Source: Pectobacterium polonicum (lineage in GTDB: Bacteria > Pseudomonadota > Gammaproteobacteria > Enterobacterales > Enterobacteriaceae). Taken from it: a stretch of 64,000 nucleotides of DNA. Numbering within the stretch: position 1 is the stretch's first letter; each line of letters starts with the position of its first letter. The position numbers and the translations under genes are program-made. Below, in pieces: positions 36,503 to 48,212 of the stretch. The stretch spans positions 1 to 64,000 of the forward strand of contig NZ_RJTN01000008.1 in the NCBI RefSeq assembly GCF_005497185.1, written 5' to 3'. The notes beneath the pieces are model-generated. The model saw only the letters and a program-made list of their open reading frames with translations, did no database searches and was not told the origin of the DNA.

Positions 36503-37177
36503 TCATTCCCGCCATTCCAACGTGCCTGCTTTCAAATAACCAATATGGCTGGCCATCAGCTCGGCTTCTTGTTCGCTGTGTGTGACTAAGAGTGCGGTTT
36601 GTCCGGCATCGCGTAGGATGTCGCGTACTTCCTGTCCCAGCCGTTTGCGGCTGTCGGGGTCGAGGCTGGATAGCGGTTCGTCGAGCAGCAGCACGGCGGG
36701 TTGGGGAGCTAGCGCCCGCGCGAGTGCAATACGTTGCTGCTGTCCGCCGGACATCTCATGCGGGTAGCGCTGTGCCAGTGAGACGAGATCGACCAGCTCA
36801 AGCATGGCGCGGACGCGCGACTGCTGGAGATCTTTCGACTGTTTTCTCAGGCCAAAGGCAATATTCTGCGCGGCGGTCAGATGGGGAAACAGGGCATAGT
36901 CCTGAAATACCATCCCGACGTTGCGCTGTTCCGGTGGCAGATGCATGTCTGGGCCCGCCACGCAGCGCCCGTCGACGTGAATCGTTCCCTGAGTCAGGTG
37001 CTCAAAACCGGCAATCGCGCGTAAAGCCGTCGTTTTACCGCATCCTGATGCCCCCAGCAGGCAGGCCAGTTCACCGGCGGCAACTTCCATGGAAAAACCG
37101 TTCAGCACGTGATGAACATTATGCTTGTGCCCGTAGGCAACGTGGACATTATTCAGAACGAGTGTAGCCTCAGACAC
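36503..37177 (-). CDS. Ferric-type ABC transporter ATP-binding protein, short form
   Basis: This 224-aa protein has Walker A LLGASGCGKTT (41-50), Q-loop VFQDYALFPH, signature MSGGQQQRIALARAL, Walker B VLLLDEPLSSLD and H-loop VTHSEQEA. It is the energising subunit for the permease and binding protein encoded just upstream (37199-39929). Relatives such as FbpC/SfuC have about 350 aa with a C-terminal TOBE-like domain; here that domain is absent. The stop falls right after the core domain (IGYLKAGTLEWRE), so it is a compact version, not a random cut. Confidence 0.88.
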   Translation of the reverse strand: MSEATLVLNNVHVAYGHKHNVHHVLNGFSMEVAAGELACLLGASGCGKTTALRAIAGFEHLTQGTIHVDGRCVAGPDMHLPPEQRNVGMVFQDYALFPHLTAAQNIAFGLRKQSKDLQQSRVRAMLELVDLVSLAQRYPHEMSGGQQQRIALARALAPQPAVLLLDEPLSSLDPDSRKRLGQEVRDILRDAGQTALLVTHSEQEAELMASHIGYLKAGTLEWRE

Positions 37178-37198
37178 CTTGACTCTTCCTCATGATTT

Positions 37199-38896
37199 TC
37201 ATTCTTTCTCAACCGACGTTTTTAGCTGGCTGCGAGCCAGCAGCACAACGGGCAGCGTACCCGCCAGCACAATCAGCAGTGCGGCAATCGCTCCTTCTTC
37301 GTAGGTGCCTCTGGCGGCTTCGGCATACAGAACGGTCGCCAGCGTTTCGAAATTGACGGGGCGCAGCAGCAGCGTGGCGGGGAGCTCTTTCATTGCGTCG
37401 GCAAACACCAGCAGCGCACTGGTCACCAGTGCGGGGCGAAGCAGGGGAAGATGCACGCGGAAAAAGGTGACGAATTCACTTTCGCCCAGCAGGCGCGATG
37501 CCTGTTCCATCACCGGAGGAATGCGCGTCAGTCCGGCATCAAGCGCACCAATTCCAATCGCCATAAAGCGAATAGCGCAGCAGATCACCAGCAGGATACC
37601 GGCGGAAAGCAGCGGCAATCCTTTATAGCCTATCAATTCAGCGAGAAAATTATCCGTCGCCATACCGGGTGTCAGCATGCCAATCGCCAGTACCGTACCG
37701 GGAACGGCATAGCCCAGCGAGGCAATTCTCAATAGGGTGCGACGGCGCTCCGGTGAACGGTCAGCGATGGCGGAATGACGGGCATACCACGCAATAATCA
37801 GGCTGACAAACGTGACGACCAGCGTGACGCCAACGGCCAGCAGAAGCGAGTTCTGCAATGACTGTATCAGGCCAGCGGAGATCGTCACGCTATCGCCCAG
37901 TCGCTTGGCACTTTCCCATGCCAGAAAGAGGGCCGGAGCGATGAAGCCGAGCAGGATAGGCAACACGGTCGCACAGGTCGCCAGCCAGGCGCGTACCCCT
38001 TTCAGCGGTGCGGGTAGAATGCCGCGCATCTGTCGGCTGGTGCCGTAGCGCTGGTTTTTCCGGCCGTAATATTCCAGTGTCAGCAGCAGGATAACCACCG
38101 TCAGCATCGTGCAGGCAATCTGCGCAGCGGCGGGTAAATCCGAACGGGTGACCCAGGTGGTGTAAACCGTCACAGTCAGCGTATTGACCCCAAGGAATTC
38201 GGAAGCGCCAATATCATTCAGCGTTTCCAGCAAGGCCAGGCTGGTGCCAACGGCCAGCGCAGGGCGCGCCATCGGCAAGGCGACGTGCAGGAAGGTGCCT
38301 GTTGCGCTCAATCCCAGCGTGCGTGCGGCTTCCAGCAGGTGTGCGGGCTGGCTGATAAACATTGCGCGCATCGTTAGATAAACGTACGGATAAAGCACCA
38401 GTCCGAGCAGCAGAATAGCGCCCGTCATGGAGCGCAGATCCGGCAGGCGGAACTGACGCGGGCTGTCGTAGCCCAGCACACTGCGGATCGCTTCCTGAAT
38501 CGGCCCTATAGGATGCAGCAGATCGAGCCAGGCAAAAGCGACAATGTAGGTTGGCATCGCCAGCGGCAGCAGCAGCGCCCAGCTAACGAACTGTCTGCCG
38601 GGGAAATCAAATGCCGTCACCAGCCAGGCGCAGCCTGCGCCAATCACCATGACGAGCGCACCGACGCCGACGAGCAGAATCAGCGTGTTGAGTGCGGCAT
38701 CGGGCAGCACGTAGCGCATCAGGTGATCCCAATGGCCGACGCCTGCGCCAGCGGCTAGCCAAAGCAGGGAAACCAGCGGGGCCAGAACACCGAGAGCAAT
38801 GACCACGGCAGCGATGCGAAGCGGAGAAAAAAAGAGGCGCGGCCGCCCGAAGGCGCCGCGCAGGGTTGACGAACTGGTCTTATTGATCGAATCCAA
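37199..38896 (-). CDS. Ferric-type ABC transporter permease (two fused permease domains)
   Basis: About twelve hydrophobic segments in two homologous halves fit the FbpB/SfuB pattern. EAARTLGLSATGTFLHVALPMARPAL (first half) and EQASRLLGESEFVTFFRVHLPLLRPAL (second half) are the EAA loops that dock the ATPase. The 565-aa frame starts with TTG at 38896, inside the end of the binding-protein gene. No strong ribosome site supports it, so the true start may be a little further in, before RIAAVVIALGVLAPL. It is followed by the ATPase gene after 21 bases. Confidence 0.88.
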   Translation of the reverse strand: MDSINKTSSSTLRGAFGRPRLFFSPLRIAAVVIALGVLAPLVSLLWLAAGAGVGHWDHLMRYVLPDAALNTLILLVGVGALVMVIGAGCAWLVTAFDFPGRQFVSWALLLPLAMPTYIVAFAWLDLLHPIGPIQEAIRSVLGYDSPRQFRLPDLRSMTGAILLLGLVLYPYVYLTMRAMFISQPAHLLEAARTLGLSATGTFLHVALPMARPALAVGTSLALLETLNDIGASEFLGVNTLTVTVYTTWVTRSDLPAAAQIACTMLTVVILLLTLEYYGRKNQRYGTSRQMRGILPAPLKGVRAWLATCATVLPILLGFIAPALFLAWESAKRLGDSVTISAGLIQSLQNSLLLAVGVTLVVTFVSLIIAWYARHSAIADRSPERRRTLLRIASLGYAVPGTVLAIGMLTPGMATDNFLAELIGYKGLPLLSAGILLVICCAIRFMAIGIGALDAGLTRIPPVMEQASRLLGESEFVTFFRVHLPLLRPALVTSALLVFADAMKELPATLLLRPVNFETLATVLYAEAARGTYEEGAIAALLIVLAGTLPVVLLARSQLKTSVEKE

Positions 38897-39929
38897 CTTT
38901 ATCTACCAACTGACTGGCCTGTTTACGGAATTTAACGATGTCGGTCAGCGGAATGCTATCCACAGTAACTTCACCAATCGTGCTGCCAATGGTGGAATCC
39001 AGCGTGACGCCTTTGCGAACCGGATATTCATAGTTTGCCTGTGCGTAGATCTGCTGAGCCGGCGCGGAGACCAGATATTCCATCAATTTCACGGCTTGAT
39101 CTTTATGCGGCGCGTGGCGTGCAACGGCTGCACCGCTGATATTGACGTGTGTGCCGCCGTTTTCAAAGGTAGGCTGAACGACTTTGATGGCATCGCCCCA
39201 TTTGCGGGCGTCGGTGCCTTCTTTGGCGTTCTTCATGTGGCCGACATAATAAGAGTTCGCCAGACCTACATCGCAGATGCCGCCGAGGATATCGCGCGCA
39301 ACGTCGCGGTCACCACCGGTGGCTTTACGCGCCAGATTGTCTTTCACACCGCGCAGCCAGGTTTCGGTTTTGGCTTCACCGTGGTGGGCAATCATCGCGG
39401 CAACCAGTGCGGTATTGTAAGGGTGTTGACCCGCGCGGATACACACTTTGCCCTTCCATTTCGGATCGGCCAGATTTTCGTAAGTAATGCCAGTCAGAGG
39501 CAGCGATTTTTCCGCATAGAGCACGCGAGAGCGCATTGACAGACCAAACCATTGGTTATCTTTGTCGCGCAGTGCCGCCGGGATAGCCTCGGTTAATGCA
39601 CTGGACTGGATCGGCTGTGTGACACCGGCGTCTACCAGATCGATCAGGTTACCGGCATCAACGGTCATCAGTAGGTCAGCCGGTGAGTTTTGGCCTTCTG
39701 CCTTCACTCGTTCCAGCATGCCGTCCTTGATGAACACAGTATTAACTTTAACCGACGTCTCTTTGGTGAACGCATCCAGCAGCGGCTGAATCAGGCCGGG
39801 TTCACGCGTGGTGTAAAGCGTCAGAGAGTCATCTGCGGCAGCAGCAGGCAGAGCATAGGCAACCATTATCGATGAGGCCAACGTCAGCAGGCGCGCTTTT
39901 TTGCGCAGAACAGACAGCGTTTTTGACAT
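38880..39929 (-). CDS. Ferric-type ABC transporter periplasmic binding protein
   Basis: This 349-aa protein from ATG 39929 (MSKTLSVLRKKARLL) has a signal peptide ending LPAAAA. The start is preferred over 39977 because GGAGA lies before it and the signal peptide is then normal. Typical parts are SLTLYTTREPGLIQPLLDAFTKETSVKVN, the Tyr-rich region ICDVGLANSYYVGHM, and ISGAAVARHAPHKDQAVKLMEYL. The paired Tyr in NSYYVGHM are where FbpA-type proteins bind ferric iron. It is the first gene of the three-gene operon and is preceded by TGATAATCA, a possible Fur half-site. Confidence 0.88.
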   Translation of the reverse strand: MSKTLSVLRKKARLLTLASSIMVAYALPAAAADDSLTLYTTREPGLIQPLLDAFTKETSVKVNTVFIKDGMLERVKAEGQNSPADLLMTVDAGNLIDLVDAGVTQPIQSSALTEAIPAALRDKDNQWFGLSMRSRVLYAEKSLPLTGITYENLADPKWKGKVCIRAGQHPYNTALVAAMIAHHGEAKTETWLRGVKDNLARKATGGDRDVARDILGGICDVGLANSYYVGHMKNAKEGTDARKWGDAIKVVQPTFENGGTHVNISGAAVARHAPHKDQAVKLMEYLVSAPAQQIYAQANYEYPVRKGVTLDSTIGSTIGEVTVDSIPLTDIVKFRKQASQLVDKVGFDQ

Positions 39930-40009
39930 GTTATTATCTTCTCCAGAGTGAATGTGATGCGTAACTGAATAAAACAAGGAGATATTTTCGGCAGGTGACT
40001 AAAACAATA

Positions 40010-40032
40010 TATGATAATCACTCTTGTTTGCA
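40010..40032 (-). promoter_or_regulatory. Possible Fur-type site upstream of the ferric importer
   Basis: TATGATAATCACTC contains TGATAATCA (40012-40020), a good Fur half-core, but the other half fits poorly. The same nine bases occur upstream of the orphan binding protein at 19273. Confidence 0.35.
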
Positions 40033-40163
40033 ATCTCATTAACGTGGTTTATTCACTATCGTGATGGGAGTCAACATACTCACTCCTCAGGAGCGATCTC
40101 GGTTTTATTTGTCAGCATCTTGATAAAAACTGTAATGATTGGCTGTCTTGAGTAAGGTTGTTG

Positions 40164-41036
40164 CTACGGCGTCTGGCTTTCGGCCAGCCTGCTGATATGC
40201 ATGGTCAGCCAGGTGAGCTCTTCTTTCGGCAAGGCCATCTTGTATTTTTCCTGCACGTAATCCCTGATGGCCCAAGAGATCGCCATCGCTTCAGGGTAGT
40301 GTTTCAGCAGTTCCTGATAGAAATCGTCCGTGCGCCCCGGTGCGATTTTGCGGGCAATCACGCGTTCGGAGAAATAGCGCAGATGGGTGATAAAGCGCAG
40401 GTAATCGACGGCGTTGACATCGATATTCTTGTTTAATTTGTAGCGGACAATCTCCGCCAGACGATTCACCAGTTGAACCTGCTGGTGGGCATCGGCAATT
40501 TCGGCGCTGCCAGCGGCATTGATGAGGTGAAACGCGATGTTGATGGCTTCGTCATCGGGTAGCGTCACGTTAAAACGCGCCGACACGCGATCTTTTGCCT
40601 GCACGCCGAGGGCGTACTCTTTTTGGTAATAGCGTTTCACTTCCCAACTGAGCTTATTGATGAAGTGGTTGCCCGTTTTACAGCGTTCAACCGCAAAATA
40701 GAGATGTTCCGCCAGCGTAAAGAACAGCACCGAATTCAGCTTTTCGGCGTACTGACTTTGCGCCAGCGTGACGATCTCATGGGTGATGTCAAAAAAAGCC
40801 GCAGGAATCGTATCGGTCAAGGAAAGGAAATGCCGTGATTTCAGGTTTTCCAGCGGAATGAAAACCTGCTCAACGTGCGTCACATCAATCAATGAGCCGG
40901 GTCTGGCACCAAATCCGATGCCTTTACCCAACAGGATCATCTCCTGCTGTTCATGATCGACTAACAGCATGCTGTTGTTTAAGGCTTTTTTCACTTTAAT
41001 CACGCGAGATTCCTCGTCACTCTCGTTCCCTGCCAT
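40164..41036 (-). CDS. bglG: BglG/LicT family antiterminator of the second beta-glucoside operon
   Basis: This 290-aa protein has an RNA-binding CAT domain (VKKALNNSMLLVDHEQQEMILLGKGIGFGARPG, residues ~15-47). PRD1 (FFTLAEHLYFAVERCKTG) and PRD2 (LRFITHLRYFSERVIAR, ending WLTMHISRL) follow, with the regulatory histidines. It is the last gene of a bglF-bglA-bglG order, whereas E. coli has bglG first. Its RNA target should be the RAT at 44470-44498, giving positive autoregulation through BglF. Confidence 0.92.
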   Translation of the reverse strand: MAGNESDEESRVIKVKKALNNSMLLVDHEQQEMILLGKGIGFGARPGSLIDVTHVEQVFIPLENLKSRHFLSLTDTIPAAFFDITHEIVTLAQSQYAEKLNSVLFFTLAEHLYFAVERCKTGNHFINKLSWEVKRYYQKEYALGVQAKDRVSARFNVTLPDDEAINIAFHLINAAGSAEIADAHQQVQLVNRLAEIVRYKLNKNIDVNAVDYLRFITHLRYFSERVIARKIAPGRTDDFYQELLKHYPEAMAISWAIRDYVQEKYKMALPKEELTWLTMHISRLAESQTP

Positions 41037-41067
41037 TACATACCTAACCTGCGGCTGAACCTATCTG

Positions 41068-44396
<3,329 letters not shown>

Positions 44397-44422
44397 ACGA
44401 CGATTCCCCTGATCCAGAAACG

Positions 44423-44475
44423 AAAAAAGACCTGAAGCTCTTCCCATGATGTTGAGTGGGAGAGCTTCAGGTCTT
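44423..44475 (-). terminator. Leader terminator of the bglF operon
   Basis: On the minus strand AAGACCTGAAGCTCT pairs with AGAGCTTCAGGTCTT, followed by TTTT. It lies between the promoter and bglF and overlaps the RAT end (AAGACC), so antiterminator binding prevents its formation. Confidence 0.95.
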
Positions 44476-44498
44476 GCCTAGAAAACTAGTTACACGCC
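44470..44498 (-). promoter_or_regulatory. RAT antiterminator site of the bglF operon
   Basis: The minus strand reads GGCGTGTAACTAG, TTTT, CTAGGCAAGACC. This matches the BglG/LicT consensus (GGATTGTTACTG ... CAGGCAAAACC) in the key GTnAC and GGCAAnACC blocks, with a CTAG/CTAG stem. It overlaps the terminator by six bases. Confidence 0.92.
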
Positions 44499-44837
44499 TG
44501 TGCTGCTGTTGTAAGTCTTCGCACGTGGGAAAGTCAAACAGATCGTGCAGCCCTGATAGGTAAGTGTGATGGCAATAGCAGAATGGAGGACTTAGCCTGA
44601 CAGCATCGATGAATCTCAGGCATGTTGCATAAAACATGGCGCTTTTTAACCGATTATAGAAAACAGAACGAGATAAACTCGCCGAGTGCAAATGGGTGAG
44701 TGAGAGGCGAAAAGCGCGTAGGATTTCTGTCGTAATAGGAGCGTCGCCCGTTTGCACTGACGATAGGTTGGCGGACGTCATTTTTTAGGTAGTTGATTGT
44801 TTTTTATTAAAAATATACACCGTTGGGATTTGTTGTT
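44499..44837. other. Promoter region between divergent bglF operon and GGDEF gene
   Basis: No gene is supported. It must hold the bglF promoter and the promoter of the cyclase gene. TGTGATGGCAATAGC (about 44566) carries a CRP half-site, but the second half is not clear. Confidence 0.4.
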
Positions 44838-45902
44838 ATGACTGATAATTTGCTTTATCACCTTTCGAACACATTACGTTCAGAGGCTTCCTTCGAGGGG
44901 CTCGTTCGCCAGTTATTAGTCATGCTGGAGCTGGTCACCGATCTGGAATCGACCTACCTGACGCAGGTTGACACCGAAGCGGGTTTTCAAAATATCCTGT
45001 TTGCTCACAACACGAAAACGCTCAATATTCCTGAAGGGATCTCGGTTCCGTGGCACGACACGCTGTGCAAGCGTGCGCTGGACGAAGGGCAAAGCTATAC
45101 GTCTAATGTGGCCGAATGCTGGGGGGATTCTGAGGCGGCGCAAGCGTTGGGCATTATGACCTATGCCAGTACGCCGGTACGTATGGAAGACGGGCAGTTA
45201 TATGGCACGCTCTGTGCCGCAAGCTCTGACCATAAGCCGCTGACAACCAAAGGTGAACAGATCCTAAGTTTATTCGCGCAGCTTATTGCTCAGCAGGTGC
45301 AGAAAGAGTGGTTGGTGCAGCAGTTAACGGCTGCCAATGCCGCATTACATGAATATTCTTACACCGACTCACTGACCGGGTTGCTTAATCGTCGTGGCGT
45401 GTTTTACTCGCTGGAAGCGATGTTTTCTCAGGCCGGGAATGACCACCAGCAGGTGTTGATTGTGTTCATTGACCTCGACGGCTTTAAAAAAATTAACGAC
45501 CAGTTCGGCCACGAAGCCGGTGATATTTTCTTGCAAGAGGTGGGGCGACGCTTGCTGGCGTGGGGGAATCCGGGTGATGTCGTCGGGCGTCTTGGTGGCG
45601 ATGAATTTGTCTTTGCCCGTATGGTCAACGTTGCGCCGGGAGAGAATGCACGCGTGATTGCTTCCTTCAGAGACGACATTACGCCTTTGTTACAGGGGAG
45701 CTATTCTCTCGGTAAGGCCAGTTCGCTCGGTTCGGTCAATATTGAATATCTAGGCGCAAGCATAGGGATTGTCACGGCAGATCCTTCCGTCGATGAACCG
45801 GATGGTGTGATCCGCCGAGCGGATGCTGCTATGTACGCCAATAAAGTCACACGAAAAAAAGATCAAACCCGCGCTTTTGACGTCATCACAGCACAACCGT
45901 AA
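44838..45902 (+). CDS. GAF-GGDEF diguanylate cyclase
   Basis: This 354-aa cytosolic protein from ATG 44838 has a TTG five codons upstream in frame as a less likely alternative. Residues about 15-165 form a GAF sensor domain (LTQVDTEAGFQNILFAHN, GIMTYASTPVRMEDGQLYGTLCAASS). The C-terminal GGDEF domain has YTDSLTGLLNRRGVFY, FIDLDGFKKINDQFGHEAGD and an intact GGDEF in RLGGDEFVFARM. No RxxD inhibitory site is obvious before GGDEF. It should make cyclic di-GMP in response to a small-molecule or redox signal, which is unknown. Confidence 0.9.
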   Translation: MTDNLLYHLSNTLRSEASFEGLVRQLLVMLELVTDLESTYLTQVDTEAGFQNILFAHNTKTLNIPEGISVPWHDTLCKRALDEGQSYTSNVAECWGDSEAAQALGIMTYASTPVRMEDGQLYGTLCAASSDHKPLTTKGEQILSLFAQLIAQQVQKEWLVQQLTAANAALHEYSYTDSLTGLLNRRGVFYSLEAMFSQAGNDHQQVLIVFIDLDGFKKINDQFGHEAGDIFLQEVGRRLLAWGNPGDVVGRLGGDEFVFARMVNVAPGENARVIASFRDDITPLLQGSYSLGKASSLGSVNIEYLGASIGIVTADPSVDEPDGVIRRADAAMYANKVTRKKDQTRAFDVITAQP

Positions 45903-45923
45903 ATGCCTGTGCAGGTGTAATTA

Positions 45924-46724
45924 TCAGGCATCTTTGGTGGCATCCAGAGTGAGTTTGCCATCTTCTAAGTGAAGCTTGGTGGGGGAAAGGAGCTCAAACA
46001 GGCGGTTGAATGGATCGGCGTCTTTGCCTGATTCCCCTGTCATAAAGTTGAAGTCCATTTCTATCAGGTACTTCAGACGTGGTACATAGCCTTCAGGTGC
46101 CTGTGCTTGTTCGATTAATGGCAGACTCTCATGGTGATCTAACACCATTTTGAAAAATTCGGTTTGTTTAAACTCGCCGCGATTCCACTCCAGTTTGCTT
46201 TGTGCTATGGCCATTGTGCGCCACACTTGCTCCTGGTCATAAGCCTCGCTCCAGGCTGCACGCCGCTCATTCACTGTAAAGGTTCCGCTGTCGTCATAGG
46301 TAATCAGCGCCAGCTGTTCACGAGACAAGCCTTTGAAGGGGTTACTTCCTTGACCATTGGCATACGCTGTCGCTTGTTTCGCTCTGGCTAATCGCTCGGG
46401 GTCATCACTATTGGGGACTTCCGCATCGTGTACTTTCTTACTACTGACATAGCCCATGCCGACCAGTTCATCATCCACGCTTCTGGCTCTGGCTGCCAAT
46501 GTACTGCGGTCGCTTTTGGCGTCTCTGGCTTCGGCTCTGATGGCGGCATCGCTGAGTTGCCTCGCGAGTGTTGACACAGAGCTGGTTTGGTTTGGTTTAT
46601 CTGGATCTATGGAGGACGAGGGTGACTGAGTGTTTGTTGAGAGTGCCTTTGTTTTTTTGGTTATGCCTGCTTCTGTCAGTTGATTAACAGTGGATGTTGT
46701 TGATGTTTTCTGGATATCAATCAT
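45924..46724 (-). CDS. Hypothetical protein with Ser/Thr-rich N-terminus
   Basis: This 266-aa protein, not recognised, starts MIDIQKTSTTSTVNQLTEAG with an AGG before it. The first ~60 residues are rich in Ser, Thr and Gln and probably disordered. A helical part follows (LARQLSDAAIRAEARDAKSDRSTLAARA), and the C-terminal two thirds are more ordered (GLSREQLALITYDDSGTFTVNERRAAWSEAY). It has no signal peptide, no Cys and no membrane segment. The N-terminal composition resembles substrates of type III secretion, but that is only a hint. It is single, between a cyclase and the yeaR pair. Confidence 0.7.
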   Translation of the reverse strand: MIDIQKTSTTSTVNQLTEAGITKKTKALSTNTQSPSSSIDPDKPNQTSSVSTLARQLSDAAIRAEARDAKSDRSTLAARARSVDDELVGMGYVSSKKVHDAEVPNSDDPERLARAKQATAYANGQGSNPFKGLSREQLALITYDDSGTFTVNERRAAWSEAYDQEQVWRTMAIAQSKLEWNRGEFKQTEFFKMVLDHHESLPLIEQAQAPEGYVPRLKYLIEMDFNFMTGESGKDADPFNRLFELLSPTKLHLEDGKLTLDATKDA

Positions 46725-47150
46725 TCAGTGCCTCGCTGTTCTCGGAGGATGGGATAAGCCCATCATGCGGAATACAAAGCTGAGTTCTATCACCGTAAAA
46801 GCTAAGTAAACCGATTTTTCATAGAGTAAATCGGCATTTAATAGAAATGGTTTAATTTTTTATGGTTATTTTGATGATGATTTCTAGCGGGTGAGAGCAT
46901 ATCCACCACCATGTTTTACCGGGGGGCGAGAGCGATAAATAGCGTGCGGAATTACATAGCTGACTCATAATATATGGTTGTGAATAGTTATTTTTAGTAA
47001 CCAATGTAGGGTACAGGGGCGCTTGTTAAGTCAAAAGACATCCAGCGCCTGTTTTTTAAATGGTAGGAGTACGAAAGGTAATGCTTAAATAACCGGCGCT
47101 GCGGAAAATCGATACACATACAACTTGAAGTACGACGAGTCTATACTGTT
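46725..47150. other. Gap holding a half ERIC and a small hairpin
   Basis: No gene is supported. GATGGG/CCCATC forms a hairpin at 46748-46764 upstream of the hypothetical gene. 47115-47145 matches one ERIC end (separate entry). The middle is AT-rich and probably holds the promoter of the minus-strand hypothetical gene. Confidence 0.45.
47115..47145. repeat. Solo ERIC end (partial copy)
   Basis: CACATACAACTTGAAGTACG followed by ACGAG and TATA matches the right end of the full ERIC at 31255-31381 with a few changes, but no other ERIC part is found next to it. Confidence 0.65.
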
Positions 47151-47489
47151 TTACCAGCCGCAGACGTTAGTGTCTTCATCTGCATCGTAACCACGCACGA
47201 TATTAACCAGTTCTTTTACCGTTTCAGCGGAAACAGTCTTATCTTTTAATCCTTCAAGCGCAGAGAAATCTTTGTCAACGGCTACGCCATTGTTATTATT
47301 CGTCACCATCAGCAAGAAACCTTTTTTATTTTCACTGGTTAAAGACAGTTCATTAATCAATTCCTCAACTGCGCCAGCAGCAAAGTCTGGTACATAAAAA
47401 GCCATCGGTTTAAGATAAACTTTTTCTACTTTTTCATTATTATCGCGGTTCAATAGCGTTAATGAGTACCCTTTATTTTCAGCTGTCAT
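47151..47489 (-). CDS. yoaG: YoaG-like protein with two tandem DUF1869 domains
   Basis: The C-terminal half (GFLLMVTNNNNGVAVDKDF ... ELVNIVRGYDADEDTNVCGW) matches E. coli YoaG, including the ending VCGW. The N-terminal half (GYSLTLLNRDNNEKVEKVYL ... FYVPDFAAGAVEELINEL) is a second, diverged copy of the same domain. At 112 aa it is about twice E. coli YoaG (60 aa). It follows yeaR by eight bases. In E. coli the yeaR-yoaG operon is induced by nitrate and nitric oxide through NarL and NsrR. The function is unknown. Confidence 0.85.
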   Translation of the reverse strand: MTAENKGYSLTLLNRDNNEKVEKVYLKPMAFYVPDFAAGAVEELINELSLTSENKKGFLLMVTNNNNGVAVDKDFSALEGLKDKTVSAETVKELVNIVRGYDADEDTNVCGW

Positions 47490-47497
47490 TTTTTACC

Positions 47498-47830
47498 TCA
47501 ACCTTCTATCAGAATTTTTGGATCGACATAAAAGTCTACATTAAATAACGTATCATCAGATAACGCTTCAATTCTATGCCACTTTTCTGGAGGGAATACG
47601 CCAAATTGCCCCGCTTCAATCGTCAGCGTTTCAATTGGCTCGGGACTCGTCTCATCGGCATAGCCATAATAACGAATCGTCCCTTGCATTACGCACAAAC
47701 GCGGGTAAACACCTTGCCGTGTTCCTGCGTCTAAATGGCGCTGCCAGATTGACGCTGGGGCCGTTTCTTTTGTCCAAAAAGGGGTTGTGCGGGTATGAAC
47801 ATAATTCGCTGGTATAACAATTCGTTCCAT
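47498..47830 (-). CDS. yeaR: YeaR family cupin (DUF1971)
   Basis: This 110-aa protein, MERIVIPANYVHTRTTPFWTKETAPASIW, closely follows E. coli YeaR (NYIHTRSTPFW). It has the cupin-like RHLDAGTRQGVYPRLCVMQG and AGQFGVFPPEKWHRIEA, containing His residues for a metal. The same domain occurs at the N-terminus of some TehB tellurite-resistance proteins. It is first of two genes; a candidate NsrR site lies 56-78 bases upstream. Confidence 0.92.
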   Translation of the reverse strand: MERIVIPANYVHTRTTPFWTKETAPASIWQRHLDAGTRQGVYPRLCVMQGTIRYYGYADETSPEPIETLTIEAGQFGVFPPEKWHRIEALSDDTLFNVDFYVDPKILIEG

Positions 47831-48212
47831 GTTTAAACCTCATGCTTTACCCAGCCACATTGCAGGGCGGGAAGGAAAAAACCATATGGTGCATATCATA
47901 TACCTCTTTTAATGTTTGTGAATTATTTTCTGCTCATTAATTTTTTACAATACCGCAACACTTCGCGGAAAGGCCGTATTATCAAGGATCAATGTTTCCC
48001 ACGTCGGTTATTTTTTTCCGTCGATGCGTTGAGGTAAAAACTAACATCAAGGAATAGTTACATTAGGTTATTTTTTGATGGTCTACTTATTAGGGATATT
48101 GAATTGAATAAATCATCCTTACAGCTACTCAATTGGAGTTATTGTTAAAGGGAAATCAAAAGAGTAGAAATGAAAAAATATAACGCCACTCTATGATGAG
48201 GTCTGAACTCAA
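47831..48212. promoter_or_regulatory. Divergent yeaR / flavin-reductase promoter region
   Basis: This 382-bp AT-rich gap has no gene. It contains the NsrR-like palindrome at 47886-47908 on the yeaR side. Promoter boxes for the plus-strand gene were not fixed. Confidence 0.5.
47886..47908. promoter_or_regulatory. Candidate NsrR operator upstream of yeaR
   Basis: ATGGTGCATAT, one base, ATATACCTCTT is an 11-1-11 imperfect palindrome. Read on the minus strand the first half is AAGAGGTATAT, compared with the NsrR half-site AAGATGCATTT. Position in front of yeaR fits known NsrR control in E. coli. Confidence 0.55.
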
